Positions 37,588 through 47,418 of a DNA stretch of 53,074 nt are shown here, piece after piece. The DNA comes from Sphingobacterium sp. (GTDB lineage: Bacteria > Bacteroidota > Bacteroidia > Sphingobacteriales > Sphingobacteriaceae), in contig JALAGS010000060.1 of the NCBI GenBank assembly GCA_022712315.1, positions 1 through 53,074 of the forward strand, read 5' to 3'. The notes under the pieces are model-generated. The model did not search any database. It saw only the letters and a list, made by a program, of their open reading frames with translations, and had not been told where the DNA came from. The position numbers and the translations under genes were made by a program. Positions within the stretch are counted from its first letter, which is position 1. Each line of letters opens with the position of its first letter.

Positions 37588-40500
37588 CTATTTTAAGCTG
37601 ACATCCAGGTAGACAGAATGCCGTCCATAGGTATCATAAAAGGGTTTAAAGAGCACATCATCGATATAGAATTCCAACGTTTCCGGGTTCCCCTTGATCG
37701 ATTTACCAAGATCCTTTGCATCTAAAGTGACTTTACGCCAGTCTTTTCTTGCTGCAGGCTCCTGGGCAGCCAATAAAATCGGTCCGTAAAATAGACTTGC
37801 AATATTAGGCTGGTCCATGACCGGATCCAGATGAAACTGGAAGGGCATTTTTAGGTTAATCACGTCCCCATTTTTCCAGTCGCGGCTTAAAGTCAGGTAA
37901 GTTCCCGGCTTAGCCGTAATTTTTTGCGCTGTGCCATTTATCGTCACAAAAAAACCTTCTGTTGCCCAGCTCGGTACCCGAACATGGAGATCAAATTTGC
38001 CATTCCCTTGTATTGTGAGCGATGTATGATCCGCTTTGGGAAAACTTGTTTTTTGCTCGACGCTGATTCCCCGCTCCGTCCAGTGCAAGGTCGAAGGAAT
38101 ATATAAATTGACATACAGCGACTGATTGTCCTTACTTTTAAAGTAGATGGTATTCTGCAATTTCGTACTGCTTTCGATCGCCGTACCGTTACAACAGGTA
38201 AAACCTTTCATATCCGCATTTCCAAACTGCTTTAGGGATCCAGCCCGCAAAGGCACATGATAGGTATTTGCCGGACTATTTTCTGCAACAGAAGCTAAGA
38301 TATGATTGTATAATCCACGTTCATAGTAATCCATCAGCTCAGCACGCTGATCGAACATAAATAAATCACTCGTCAGTTTCAGCATGTTATAAGTCGCACA
38401 GGTTTCATTCTGCCCACCTGCAGAAAATCCATTTTCATATAAGGTCGCCGGCTGACTGATAAAACATTCGGCATTGGCGGGATTTCTCGCTCCGGCAACA
38501 CCGCCAATGCTATACATGTAGTCGTTGGTAGCCTTATACCAAAAGTTGTCCGCTACTTTATAATATTGCGGTTCATTGGACACGCGATACATCTCCATGC
38601 TTCCCACAATTTGAGGGATATGCTGGTTGGCATGCAGTCCTCTAAAAGTGTCCACATTTTTGGCCAGACCATGTGCATGCGCAGCATTGCCGTAGAACAT
38701 ATCGATATTGTCAAATAAACGGGCTGTTTTTAAATAGTTCTGGTTACCGGTCACCCGATATAACCTCGCCATCACTTCGTTCATCCCCCCAAATTCACCC
38801 GCGATATACGTATTCCACATTTTAATCAGTGTCTCCGTAGGGACTTTATCTAAACGTGCATACACCCAATTCCCCATTCCCTGCGCGATCTCCAATGCCT
38901 TTTTATTTCCGCTGACTTCATAAACATCCATAAGGCCTGCCAAGATCTTGTGCAGGGTATAATAAGGTGCCCAGATCTGGTTCTTCTGGCCACCATATTT
39001 TGCCCCATTTTCAAGCATGATAAATTGATCCGGCGGGTAGGCACTGATAAATCCGGTCCCCCAGTTCCAATAATCTGTCCGGATTCCTTCATCGCTCAGG
39101 TCAGAATCGTAAGCTGATTTTCCGGGACCAAAAGGTACGGCTGCAGGATCAGCAATAAACGGTTCCCCTGCCTGTCTCGGACTGCCTGATAATTTGGACA
39201 AAGTATATAGTACATTGACCATGGTATCCATTTTTTCCAAAAATTTTGCCTGAAGAGCTTGGTCATACCCTGTACTGGCATAAGCTTGGGTGATGGCGGT
39301 CAAATAATGTCCCGTCGCATGACCTCTCAGCTTAATATCCTGGCTATCCCACACTTCCAGAGGCTGCGCTCCCTGTGGTTGCGGCTGTCCAAAGGCGTGG
39401 CGAAACATATAGAGAAAAGAATTGGGATCCGATTTGGCCAATGTATCGATGAATTTATTGCGGTTTTCAATAAATTTGGTCTGCTGATGTTTTACGTCCG
39501 TATTCAGAGAAACTTGATCCAGGTGAAAGGGTTCCAGCTGCAGGCTAGGCAGGTTAGCTTTGGCATTTCCTTTTACGGTGATGATTGCTTTGGGTTTCAG
39601 ATCAGTCCCTGGAACGCGTCCGGTAATGGTGTAGGCTGTTTGCTGCAAGACAGTACTATTGTCTGTAGGTGCGGGCCATAGCACACGTACTTTGGGGCCT
39701 ACCATGCCATCTTTATAAGTCCCTACGACATAGCTAGGCAATCGGGGCAATTCTCCCACTTCAGTTTCTACGTTGACATCACCGACACTGGTCAGATAGG
39801 CATTATAAAGCTGCGCTTTATTCATTGGAAATTTAGGCAGATCGTCCTCGGCTTTACCTTTGGCACTACGGTCTTCGTGCACACCTTTCAGCGCATTTCC
39901 GTATACCGTACTGATCTGGCTCCGGTTCAGCGGCACACGATAGATCCGAAAATCGTGGAGCAAGGCATTTAAACTCGAATTGCCACCTACCAAAGATTTT
40001 CCGATATACAACCTCCTTTTGCTCCCCGTCTGTCCGAAAACCGCGCTCAGTTCCTGTGGAATACCCGTAGTTTCTCCAACTGGCACAGCATCTAAATACG
40101 TTTGCATAGAGCCCGCAGCTATATCAACCACAATAGCCAGATGCACCCACCTGTTTAACGGGACCGCCGGCGAAACTGCATTTTTCAATTCGCCCTTCCT
40201 CTGGGAGATGATCCCCTGGTACCCCTTTTTCAGATCCGTTCCTGTTGCTGTCGCAGCAAAATATCGGGCTATATCCTGCCCGAAATCGAAGAGATACTGC
40301 TCCGGCTGAGCAGCACGTAAGTATAGCCAGCCCGTTATGCTGATCGATTCTAAATCGGAGAGCACCTGCGGTGGCAATACGATAAAATCATCCTTTCCGC
40401 CAGCAAGAGACAAGACCTTGGTGAATTGCTTATCTGCAACAAACGAAGCTTTTTCGCCCTGAAACTTGCCATGCAGTCCATTCCGCGACCAGTCCTTTAA

Positions 40501-40644
40501 ATCACCATTAAAGATATAGCGTGCCACCATACCTGTTTCTCCAATACCATCCAATATTTGGTCTCCCCCCTGTGCCACGGCCACATCTATCGTTTTAATA
40601 AAAAGTGTAAAAAGTGCCGCAACATATATTTTGTATCTTTTCAT
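37588..40644 (-). CDS. GH127/GH146-type beta-L-arabinofuranosidase with N-terminal LamG domain
   Basis: About 1018 aa from the ATG at 40644, which gives a good signal peptide (FTLFIKTIDVAVAQ). Domains: a LamG/concanavalin-like sugar-binding domain (about 35-250), a beta-sandwich linker (about 280-370), then a DUF1680-type (alpha/alpha)6 barrel to the end. The cysteine-based site of this family is visible: Glu747 and Cys749 in NETCATYNML, and the Cys817-Cys818 pair in FTCCNGTAIESS. In the characterised family member the first Cys of the pair is the nucleophile, and the others with the Glu hold zinc. It should release beta-L-arabinofuranose from plant glycans or glycoproteins. It stands alone, divergent from an AraC regulator that may control it. 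Confidence 0.85.
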   Translation of the reverse strand: MKRYKIYVAALFTLFIKTIDVAVAQGGDQILDGIGETGMVARYIFNGDLKDWSRNGLHGKFQGEKASFVADKQFTKVLSLAGGKDDFIVLPPQVLSDLESISITGWLYLRAAQPEQYLFDFGQDIARYFAATATGTDLKKGYQGIISQRKGELKNAVSPAVPLNRWVHLAIVVDIAAGSMQTYLDAVPVGETTGIPQELSAVFGQTGSKRRLYIGKSLVGGNSSLNALLHDFRIYRVPLNRSQISTVYGNALKGVHEDRSAKGKAEDDLPKFPMNKAQLYNAYLTSVGDVNVETEVGELPRLPSYVVGTYKDGMVGPKVRVLWPAPTDNSTVLQQTAYTITGRVPGTDLKPKAIITVKGNAKANLPSLQLEPFHLDQVSLNTDVKHQQTKFIENRNKFIDTLAKSDPNSFLYMFRHAFGQPQPQGAQPLEVWDSQDIKLRGHATGHYLTAITQAYASTGYDQALQAKFLEKMDTMVNVLYTLSKLSGSPRQAGEPFIADPAAVPFGPGKSAYDSDLSDEGIRTDYWNWGTGFISAYPPDQFIMLENGAKYGGQKNQIWAPYYTLHKILAGLMDVYEVSGNKKALEIAQGMGNWVYARLDKVPTETLIKMWNTYIAGEFGGMNEVMARLYRVTGNQNYLKTARLFDNIDMFYGNAAHAHGLAKNVDTFRGLHANQHIPQIVGSMEMYRVSNEPQYYKVADNFWYKATNDYMYSIGGVAGARNPANAECFISQPATLYENGFSAGGQNETCATYNMLKLTSDLFMFDQRAELMDYYERGLYNHILASVAENSPANTYHVPLRAGSLKQFGNADMKGFTCCNGTAIESSTKLQNTIYFKSKDNQSLYVNLYIPSTLHWTERGISVEQKTSFPKADHTSLTIQGNGKFDLHVRVPSWATEGFFVTINGTAQKITAKPGTYLTLSRDWKNGDVINLKMPFQFHLDPVMDQPNIASLFYGPILLAAQEPAARKDWRKVTLDAKDLGKSIKGNPETLEFYIDDVLFKPFYDTYGRHSVYLDVSLK

Positions 40645-40963
40645 ATCACTATCTTTTGGTTCGCCATAATGTTGTGTCCCGATCATCTCCCCAGGGTTTG
40701 TCCATCTCTAACCCACATTCAAAAATGGCTAGCGCTTTCTTATTCTTGTTAAATTGACATTTATAAAATTAATGACAATAGTGCATTATACATAGGTTTA
40801 TTTTAGCCTATATTCTCCAGATTTTAACTCATGGCCCTTTTTGCTACAATCTCAGGAGACCTAACCCTTCGTGTTGATCAACCTTTGGGGATACCGGTGA
40901 ACTTGGCTGCTTGTTACCGAATACTCAGGGGTATTTCGTATTTTCGAATTGATATGAGCTACT
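40645..40963. other. divergent intergenic region, GH127 / AraC
   Basis: About 320 bp between divergent genes, so it must hold both promoters. I see no perfect TAnnTTTG on either strand. A small inverted repeat AATAC (40920-40924) and GTATT (40931-40935) lies about 30 bp before the AraC gene and could be an operator. Confidence 0.35.
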
Positions 40964-41857
40964 ATGGATAAACGAAATTCAAAAATTTGGGCACCAGTTA
41001 TTGGTCTGGATGGATTCCGCAAAGAACAGACTGCAGGACGCGAAGAACTCCTATTTAACGAACTTCATGGGGAACGCCTCATCAAAAAACCACATAAGCA
41101 TGATTTTTTTATCATTAATCTCTTTGATAAAGCCTCTGGTGTCCATACGATTGATTCAATTGACCATATCATCAAAGACCATCAGGTTCATGTCCTCTTT
41201 CCGGGCCAGATGCACAAATGGCATATCTATGCAGGTACAATAGGCTACCAGCTGATGATCGAACGGTCTTTTTTTGAACACTTTGCGCCGTTTTTCCGTT
41301 TTTCCTTTACCAATTATCAAAACCACCCCGTCATTGATCTTACCGCGGATGCTTTTGCACAATTGCATTATGAATTTGAATCTATCAAGCAGGAGTTAAA
41401 AAGAGAAAATTCACTGATTCCATTAATAACTGCCCGAGCCGGTGTCATCGCAGCGACTGTAAGTCGGGAGGCAGAGTCTGCCTTCACCGAGTTCAAAGTC
41501 TATCAATCGGTTCCACGCCTGGCGAAGTTCAATATGCTCATTGATGAATTTTTTAGAGAACAAAAACTCGTGGCTTTTTATGCTGAAAAACTACATATTT
41601 CGCCCAACTACCTCAATATTTTGTGCAAAAAGCACCTAAAAATATCGGCTACACAACTTATTCACCAGCGGATCAGTACGGAAGCCAAACGTCTGTTACA
41701 AAGTACCGAGCGATCCATCAAGGAAATAGCCTTTGAGCTGGGTTTTACAGATCAGGCTTATTTTTCGAATTTCTTTAAACTGCAGACCGGCACAAGTCCA
41801 AGTGACTTTAGGGAAGACCTCCAGGTGGGCGAAGCATCAATTCCGCTGAAAGAATGA
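40964..41857 (+). CDS. AraC-family transcriptional regulator
   Basis: 297 aa. The N-terminal half is a cupin-like effector-binding domain (KKPHKHDFFIINLFDKASG and VHVLFPGQMHKWHI are typical). The C-terminal half has two AraC helix-turn-helix motifs (about 200-290): FYAEKLHISPNYLNILCKKH, and IKEIAFELGFTDQAYFSNFF followed by GTSPSDFRE. It binds DNA and responds to a small molecule, possibly a sugar. It is divergent from the GH127 gene and 126 bp upstream of an amidohydrolase in the same direction; either may be its target. Confidence 0.92.
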   Translation: MDKRNSKIWAPVIGLDGFRKEQTAGREELLFNELHGERLIKKPHKHDFFIINLFDKASGVHTIDSIDHIIKDHQVHVLFPGQMHKWHIYAGTIGYQLMIERSFFEHFAPFFRFSFTNYQNHPVIDLTADAFAQLHYEFESIKQELKRENSLIPLITARAGVIAATVSREAESAFTEFKVYQSVPRLAKFNMLIDEFFREQKLVAFYAEKLHISPNYLNILCKKHLKISATQLIHQRISTEAKRLLQSTERSIKEIAFELGFTDQAYFSNFFKLQTGTSPSDFREDLQVGEASIPLKE

Positions 41858-41920
41858 AAAAAAGATAAATCACACAAAGATTGGCAGAAATCTCCCAGCA
41901 GGAATAGAGCACTAGCTATG

Positions 41921-41928
41921 TAACTTTG
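41921..41928 (+). promoter_or_regulatory. -7 element for the amidohydrolase gene
   Basis: TAACTTTG fits TAnnTTTG and lies about 55 bp before the start codon. The -33 element is not obvious. Confidence 0.4.
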
Positions 41929-41983
41929 TAAAAGACTGGTAGGCTTTTTATTCCGGTCACAAAATAACATAATAGGAAATCAA

Positions 41984-43333
41984 ATGAAATCAACGGCCCT
42001 TTCCCGCAAGGAATTTATCAGGAACTCTGCTTTAGCACTTGCCGGAGCAACATTCCTCCCAGAAATGCTATTTGCAAAAAACGACCATGGAGCGGTTCAT
42101 CAAGAACTTTTGAGCGGTTATCAAGGGAAGAAAAGCTACACCTTGAAAAATGTGCTACTAGAAACGGGTTTTGAGTACGATGGAGATGGCCATGTAACGG
42201 CAACAAAAACAGGGCTTTTTTCCATTCAGATCGCAAACGGAAAAATCAAAAATATCAGTACCAATACCAATAGTGCAGATGCGATCGATGCAAAAGGACT
42301 TTTGATGTTGCCTTCTTTTAAAGATATGCATATCCATTTGGATAAGACCTACTATGGCGACAAATGGCAGGCCGTTAGACGCGGCCCCGGAGGTGTAAAG
42401 GGGATGATCGCCCTTGAACAGAAAATTCTGCCGGAGCTGCTAAAAAACTCGACTTATAAGGCAGAAAAACTGATCGAACTTTTACAATCCAAAGGAACTG
42501 CTTTTGCTCGCAGCCATGTCAATATTGAACCCACATCCAAACTCGACTCCTTACGCCATCTGCAACTGGCTCTGGAAAACAAGAAAAATGGATTCGGAGC
42601 TGAACTGGTGGCTTTCCCGCAGCATGGTGTCTACTATACCGACACCGTACCTTATCTCAAGGAAGCGGCTAAAACCGATATCGATTTTATTGGCGGAGTC
42701 GATCCCTTTTCCATTGATGGAGCCATTGAAAAAACAATGGATTTTACGGTTCAGCTGGCACTAGATCATCACAAGGGAATAGATATTCACTTACATGAAT
42801 CGGGTGAATCAGGTTTGAAAACTGTAGAATACCTCATTAATAAAGTAAACGAGAACCCTGTTCTCAAAGGCAAGACTTACCTCAGCCATTGTTTTGTATT
42901 GGGCCGACTGGAAAAAGCCAAACAACAGGAAATGGCAGAGAAACTGGGCGCCGCACAAATTGGCATCGTTTCGACGATCCCATTTGGCGGATTGATTATG
43001 CCCATTCCGACCTTAATGGAAAACAAGGTTAAAGTGATGACAGGCAATGATAGTATTGTAGACCACTGGAATGAATTTGGCACAGGAAGCGTGCTGCAAA
43101 AAGCCAATCTTGCGGCGCAGGTATACGGCCAGGCTACCGAATATGCCCTATCCCGTATGCTCAAACTTGCCACTGCTGGTCCCATCCCATTGGATGACAA
43201 AGGAAATATGCAATGGCCTAAAATCGGCGATAGTGCGGATATTGCTTTCCTAGACGCGAGTTGTTCAGCCGAAGCTATTTCAAGGATATCGCCCGTAAAA
43301 TCACTTATCCATCAAGGGAATCTTGTTTTCTAA
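41984..43333 (+). CDS. exported CodA-like amidohydrolase
   Basis: 449 aa. The N terminus, SRKEFIRNSALALAG, resembles a Tat signal peptide with RK in place of RR. The metal site of the amidohydrolase superfamily is present: His116 and His118 (FKDMHIHLDK), DIHLHESGESG, LSHCF, and GNDSIVDHWNEFGTGSVL. The last segment closely resembles the cytosine deaminase motif around its catalytic Asp. So it probably deaminates or hydrolyses a cyclic amidine or amide, but the substrate is not shown by sequence. An exported member of this family is unusual. The previous gene, an AraC regulator, may control it. Confidence 0.85.
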   Translation: MKSTALSRKEFIRNSALALAGATFLPEMLFAKNDHGAVHQELLSGYQGKKSYTLKNVLLETGFEYDGDGHVTATKTGLFSIQIANGKIKNISTNTNSADAIDAKGLLMLPSFKDMHIHLDKTYYGDKWQAVRRGPGGVKGMIALEQKILPELLKNSTYKAEKLIELLQSKGTAFARSHVNIEPTSKLDSLRHLQLALENKKNGFGAELVAFPQHGVYYTDTVPYLKEAAKTDIDFIGGVDPFSIDGAIEKTMDFTVQLALDHHKGIDIHLHESGESGLKTVEYLINKVNENPVLKGKTYLSHCFVLGRLEKAKQQEMAEKLGAAQIGIVSTIPFGGLIMPIPTLMENKVKVMTGNDSIVDHWNEFGTGSVLQKANLAAQVYGQATEYALSRMLKLATAGPIPLDDKGNMQWPKIGDSADIAFLDASCSAEAISRISPVKSLIHQGNLVF

Positions 43334-43426
43334 CCATACGGCAGTGTAGTAAACGATTCAGGAGTTCGGCCTGCTTGTCAAAAACAACCCAGCTAAGCAG
43401 AAATACATCTCCTACCCTCGGGCCTT

Positions 43427-44461
43427 TTATGATTTAAAATGCTTCATGATCCACGGCTCGATCCGATCGCTTAGGATATAGGCTATCGCGAGCATAAGAC
43501 CTATAACAGCCGAAAGCAACAGGTATTTGTTTAAATATGGGTGCAGGTGATTAAAAATAATAAAACCTATATGCTGATGGACTAAATACAGTGGATAGGT
43601 CAGCATACCAATTTTTACAAATCTAGGTGAATTGATCGCCTGGAGGTTTTTACAGGAAACCAGCAACATAAGCAGGTAAAATACCACGATGGCAGCTCCG
43701 ATAATATAAGGAGAAAAGTCACTGTGAAAAGTACGCTCCAGCCAATGAATACGGCCTACGGCAGCATCAATAGAAATGTACAAGCACCAAGGTAAGGCGA
43801 CAACATGCTGCATTTTTGGCCCATGCAAAAAAATCTGGCAAAATACAATTCCTGCAATAAAGTAGGCACTCCAATCCAATAAGAAGAATTCGTGAAGTGC
43901 ATCATAAATTTCCGATGGACCAACAAAAAAGCGTAGACTGGACAATAGCAGCCAAAAATAAACGAGGGAATCCAAGCTTATTTTTTTAAAGCGGTTCAGG
44001 ATCAAGAACAAAGCTATAATCAGGTAGAATTTCAGCTCCACATAGAGCGACCAATAGGCGCCATCAACATCTCCTTGCCCCAACAGTTTTTGCACCATGG
44101 TCAAATTGGCCAATAGCTGAACAAATGTAACATGATAACGTGGGGCTCCCCAAAAACAGGTCACCACAAAGGTCATTATCAGACAGATCCAATACATCGG
44201 ATATAGACGCTTAAAGCGGGAGTAGCAGAACTTACGCAGCGAAAGATGCTTAATGGAAAAGGCAATTACAAAACCACTGATGATAAAAAATAGATCAACA
44301 CCTAGATAGCCATATTTAACATATTCACCAACTCCGTCAAACCGTAGAAGGGACATATTCCCAGCAGCATATCCCCGATACAGATAATGATACAATACCA
44401 CTGCAGTTGCCGCGATAAAGCGAAATAGATCAATTTGGTAGATTCTTTTGGACTCAGACAT
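43427..44461 (-). CDS. membrane acyltransferase, acyltransferase-3 family
   Basis: 344 aa with about ten hydrophobic segments. It begins IDLFRFIAATAVVLYHYLYRG, the family pattern with the conserved His in helix 1, and has KYGYLGVDLFFIISGFVIAF and FKRLYPMYWICL as in other members. These proteins O-acetylate or otherwise acylate surface sugars at the inner membrane. The dTDP-rhamnose cluster a few kb away is a possible source of its substrate. It is convergent with the amidohydrolase and divergent from the histidine kinase. Confidence 0.9.
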   Translation of the reverse strand: MSESKRIYQIDLFRFIAATAVVLYHYLYRGYAAGNMSLLRFDGVGEYVKYGYLGVDLFFIISGFVIAFSIKHLSLRKFCYSRFKRLYPMYWICLIMTFVVTCFWGAPRYHVTFVQLLANLTMVQKLLGQGDVDGAYWSLYVELKFYLIIALFLILNRFKKISLDSLVYFWLLLSSLRFFVGPSEIYDALHEFFLLDWSAYFIAGIVFCQIFLHGPKMQHVVALPWCLYISIDAAVGRIHWLERTFHSDFSPYIIGAAIVVFYLLMLLVSCKNLQAINSPRFVKIGMLTYPLYLVHQHIGFIIFNHLHPYLNKYLLLSAVIGLMLAIAYILSDRIEPWIMKHFKS

Positions 44462-44579
44462 TTGGCTGTAAATATAACCAATAATTTTGCCTATTTTCCG
44501 AAGTAGAATACTTTACAATTAAGTACCTACTAATGCGGATTTTTTCTATTTTTACTGCTTTATTGAAACAAAACTAGCC

Positions 44580-46514
44580 ATGCATCGTTTAACCACCCTA
44601 TTATTTTTTACCATATTATTCTTCGCCCATCATGCATATTCCCAAAACACTGGCTGGGACAAGTTAGACAAGCAGCTGTCAGAAGCAAGCAGCGATTCTA
44701 CCCGAATACTGGCCTATTACAAAGTTGCCTCAGAAATCTACCGAAGCAATCCTACAGAGGCGCAAGAGATCGTTTCCAGAGGATTGGGGCTCGCCGCCGA
44801 CAAAAGATTTGAGGCGCTGCAAATTGATCTGTTAAATTTACAGGGAGTCATATACTTGAAGCTAAATAATTTCGATGAAAGCATAAAAACCCATTTCAAG
44901 GTCCTGAAAAAACGGGAAGAGCGGAACGACAAAAAAGGAATGATGCTTTCTTTTCTCAATATAGGCAATGTATTTAATAAGAGTTATGATCCCGATCAGG
45001 CCTTAAAATATTACCAACGTGCATTAGATTTAGCCAAAGAAACCCACGATACCCGAAATCGGGCCAATATATCGACCAATATTGGAAACATATATGCTCA
45101 AAATGCATTAAATGGAGAGAAAAAGGAGGATATAGCCCACGCCATTGATTATTTGGTAAAAACGGTTGAGTTCTGCAAAGCCAATGCGCCGGAAGTTGAT
45201 CTCTTCAATACCTACATTTTATTAAGTTATCTTTATCTCAAAGCAGATAAGCTTGAATGGAGCACCTACTATACCGACCTTGCGATAGACATCACCACCA
45301 AGAAAAAAGATCCTGTTGGTGAAAGTTATGCCCGCATCAACCGAGCAAATATCTATGTCAAAGAAAAGCGGTTTGATCTGGCCGCACAAGAAGTATCCCT
45401 TATCAAGCGTATAATCGCTAAAAGCGGTTTCACCAATCTAACAGAAGACCTTCAGGGAGATTTTGATAAAATAGCGAAAGCGATCAAAGCACAGGATGCG
45501 CATTTAATACTGAGCGATCAGGATAGTTCGGATCGCAAGTTTCATGAGGATGCCGCGGCTCTTCGTGTCCGGATCAGGGAAGAACTCCGCGAAAAATATG
45601 AAAGTGAAAAAAAAGAACTCGAAAACAAAAACCTCCTATTAAAAAATGCGAATGCCGAACGTGAAACCCACTGGATAAAGTTGATCTGGATCTTAACCTT
45701 TTCTGTGCTCTTGGTATTTTTGATAATGATCCTTTTGCTGATCAAAAAGAATAGATTATTGCGCAAGGAAAAACAGACAGTAGACCTACAAGCACAGGAA
45801 ATTAAACAGCAACATACCGAACTTGTTCAGGCAGATCGCTTTCGCTCGAGCATATTTTCCGTTGTTTCGCACGACCTGCGCAGTCCGATTGCGACCTTCC
45901 AGGCCTTACTCGCTGTATCGAAGATTGCGGAGCTTCCAGCCAAGGGAGTTAAAGATATGCTACTTAACATCGGTTATCAGATAGAGGTTGCTTCAAAGAT
46001 GCTGGACGATCTTTTAATCTGGTCTTCGCAGCAGATGGCCAACGAGAAGCTCGAAATCCAAACAATATATCCATTGCAGGTCGCCCAAGAATGCCGGCAG
46101 CTCTTTGCGGATAGAATTCATTTAAAGAAATTAAATGTCCTCATCGATATTCCTTCCGAATTGACTATCCAGACAGATTTAAAGCGCTTTGAGTTTATCG
46201 TCCGTAATATCTTCAACAATGCGATCAAATTTAGTCTCAGCGGGAAATCCGTTGTTATTGGTCATCAGGAAAATTCCGAAAGCATGACTATTTCTATTCG
46301 GGATGAAGGCCTAGGCATGGACGCGAAAACAATTGCTGCACTTCAGGATAAGGGATTCCAAAAAAGCTTTGAAGGGACTTTCCATGAAAAAGGCACCGGA
46401 ATAGGAATTTTATTATGTCATGAATTTGCAAAACGTATCAACGGCACAATTTCCATCGAAAGTACAATTGGATTTGGAAGCACCTTTTATATTCAAATAG
46501 GAAAAAACAGCTGA
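44580..46514 (+). CDS. TPR-containing sensor histidine kinase
   Basis: 644 aa. A signal peptide (MHRLTTLLFFTILFFAHHAYSQ) leads to a periplasmic TPR array (about 30-290; MLSFLNIGNVFNKSYDPDQA is a clear unit). A coiled coil and one transmembrane helix (about 363-385, LIWILTFSVLLVFLIMILLL) follow. The kinase core has His431 in SVVSHDLRSPIATF, an N box (NIFNNAIKFS) and G boxes (DEGLGM; GTGIGILLCHEFAKRI). There is no receiver domain and no regulator gene next to it, so it is an orphan kinase. Signal and partner are unknown. Confidence 0.9.
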   Translation: MHRLTTLLFFTILFFAHHAYSQNTGWDKLDKQLSEASSDSTRILAYYKVASEIYRSNPTEAQEIVSRGLGLAADKRFEALQIDLLNLQGVIYLKLNNFDESIKTHFKVLKKREERNDKKGMMLSFLNIGNVFNKSYDPDQALKYYQRALDLAKETHDTRNRANISTNIGNIYAQNALNGEKKEDIAHAIDYLVKTVEFCKANAPEVDLFNTYILLSYLYLKADKLEWSTYYTDLAIDITTKKKDPVGESYARINRANIYVKEKRFDLAAQEVSLIKRIIAKSGFTNLTEDLQGDFDKIAKAIKAQDAHLILSDQDSSDRKFHEDAAALRVRIREELREKYESEKKELENKNLLLKNANAERETHWIKLIWILTFSVLLVFLIMILLLIKKNRLLRKEKQTVDLQAQEIKQQHTELVQADRFRSSIFSVVSHDLRSPIATFQALLAVSKIAELPAKGVKDMLLNIGYQIEVASKMLDDLLIWSSQQMANEKLEIQTIYPLQVAQECRQLFADRIHLKKLNVLIDIPSELTIQTDLKRFEFIVRNIFNNAIKFSLSGKSVVIGHQENSESMTISIRDEGLGMDAKTIAALQDKGFQKSFEGTFHEKGTGIGILLCHEFAKRINGTISIESTIGFGSTFYIQIGKNS

Positions 46515-46520
46515 TTTATC

Positions 46521-47333
46521 CTACTTGAATTGTTTTCTTGTCCTTTCGTTGACACGCACTCTATCACGATCAAAAAACCAGCCCCATTTTCCAAAATAGG
46601 CGCGGATAGAACGAATATGTACTTTAAATAGACCATAACTTTTACTGGACCCTGCGGCATACCCGTGTACAATAGCTGCTTTAGGGTAATAGACCGTTCT
46701 ATATTTTTCGTTCATCCTTCTGGATATATCCCAATCCTCCAGGTACATAAAAAATCGGTCGTCATAAAGCCCTATTTCCTGCAGTGCCGAAATACGAAAC
46801 AAGGTAAAACATCCGGAGATAACAGGAGTATCATATATTAAGTCCGGCGCAACATCTCTAAGCTCGTATTTTGCAATAAAAGAATTGAATAAATTAAATT
46901 TACGGTACAATATCCGTTTGTAAAACGATATAGGACTCGGTAAGAATTTAGGCAGATACTGAATAGTTCCATCCACATTCAGTATCTGTGGCATCACCAT
47001 TCCTACTTCAGGATGATCTTTCAAAAAATCAACCAGCGATTGGACAACATCGTCTTTCAAAAGCACATCGGGATTCACAACAAAGTGATATTCACTCCCT
47101 AAGGACATCGCTTTCTTGAATGCAATATTATGGGCAGCACCAAAACCCGGATTATTGGCCTGATGTATATATTGAATATTGGGGTGATTAACCTTAACTT
47201 CATTTTCTATAGCGTTAAATGGCGAATTATCAATAATAAATAGCGTATTGATACCCGATTGGTCCAAGCCATCTAATAGAGATTTGATCTCCGCATAGGT
47301 CTGTTTAAATAATACGATTGAAGCTGTTACCAT
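46521..47333 (-). CDS. GT2 glycosyltransferase, rhamnosyltransferase-like
   Basis: 270 aa, GT-A fold. NNPGFGAAHNIAF and FVVNPDVLL (the DxD-equivalent) mark the nucleotide-sugar site, and FFMYLEDWDISRRM is the acceptor-side motif typical of dTDP-rhamnosyltransferases. It probably adds rhamnose to a growing surface polysaccharide. It is the last gene after rfbA, with an 85-bp gap. The kinase at 44580-46514 converges on it, 6 bp from its stop, with no visible terminator between. Confidence 0.88.
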   Translation of the reverse strand: MVTASIVLFKQTYAEIKSLLDGLDQSGINTLFIIDNSPFNAIENEVKVNHPNIQYIHQANNPGFGAAHNIAFKKAMSLGSEYHFVVNPDVLLKDDVVQSLVDFLKDHPEVGMVMPQILNVDGTIQYLPKFLPSPISFYKRILYRKFNLFNSFIAKYELRDVAPDLIYDTPVISGCFTLFRISALQEIGLYDDRFFMYLEDWDISRRMNEKYRTVYYPKAAIVHGYAAGSSKSYGLFKVHIRSIRAYFGKWGWFFDRDRVRVNERTRKQFK

Positions 47334-47418
47334 TTTTATTTTAATAATAATTGTGTTTTAGTCTCAAAAAAGGACTATAACATCCAGGCAGACTATAAAA
47401 ATTGCAAAGCTATTAAAA

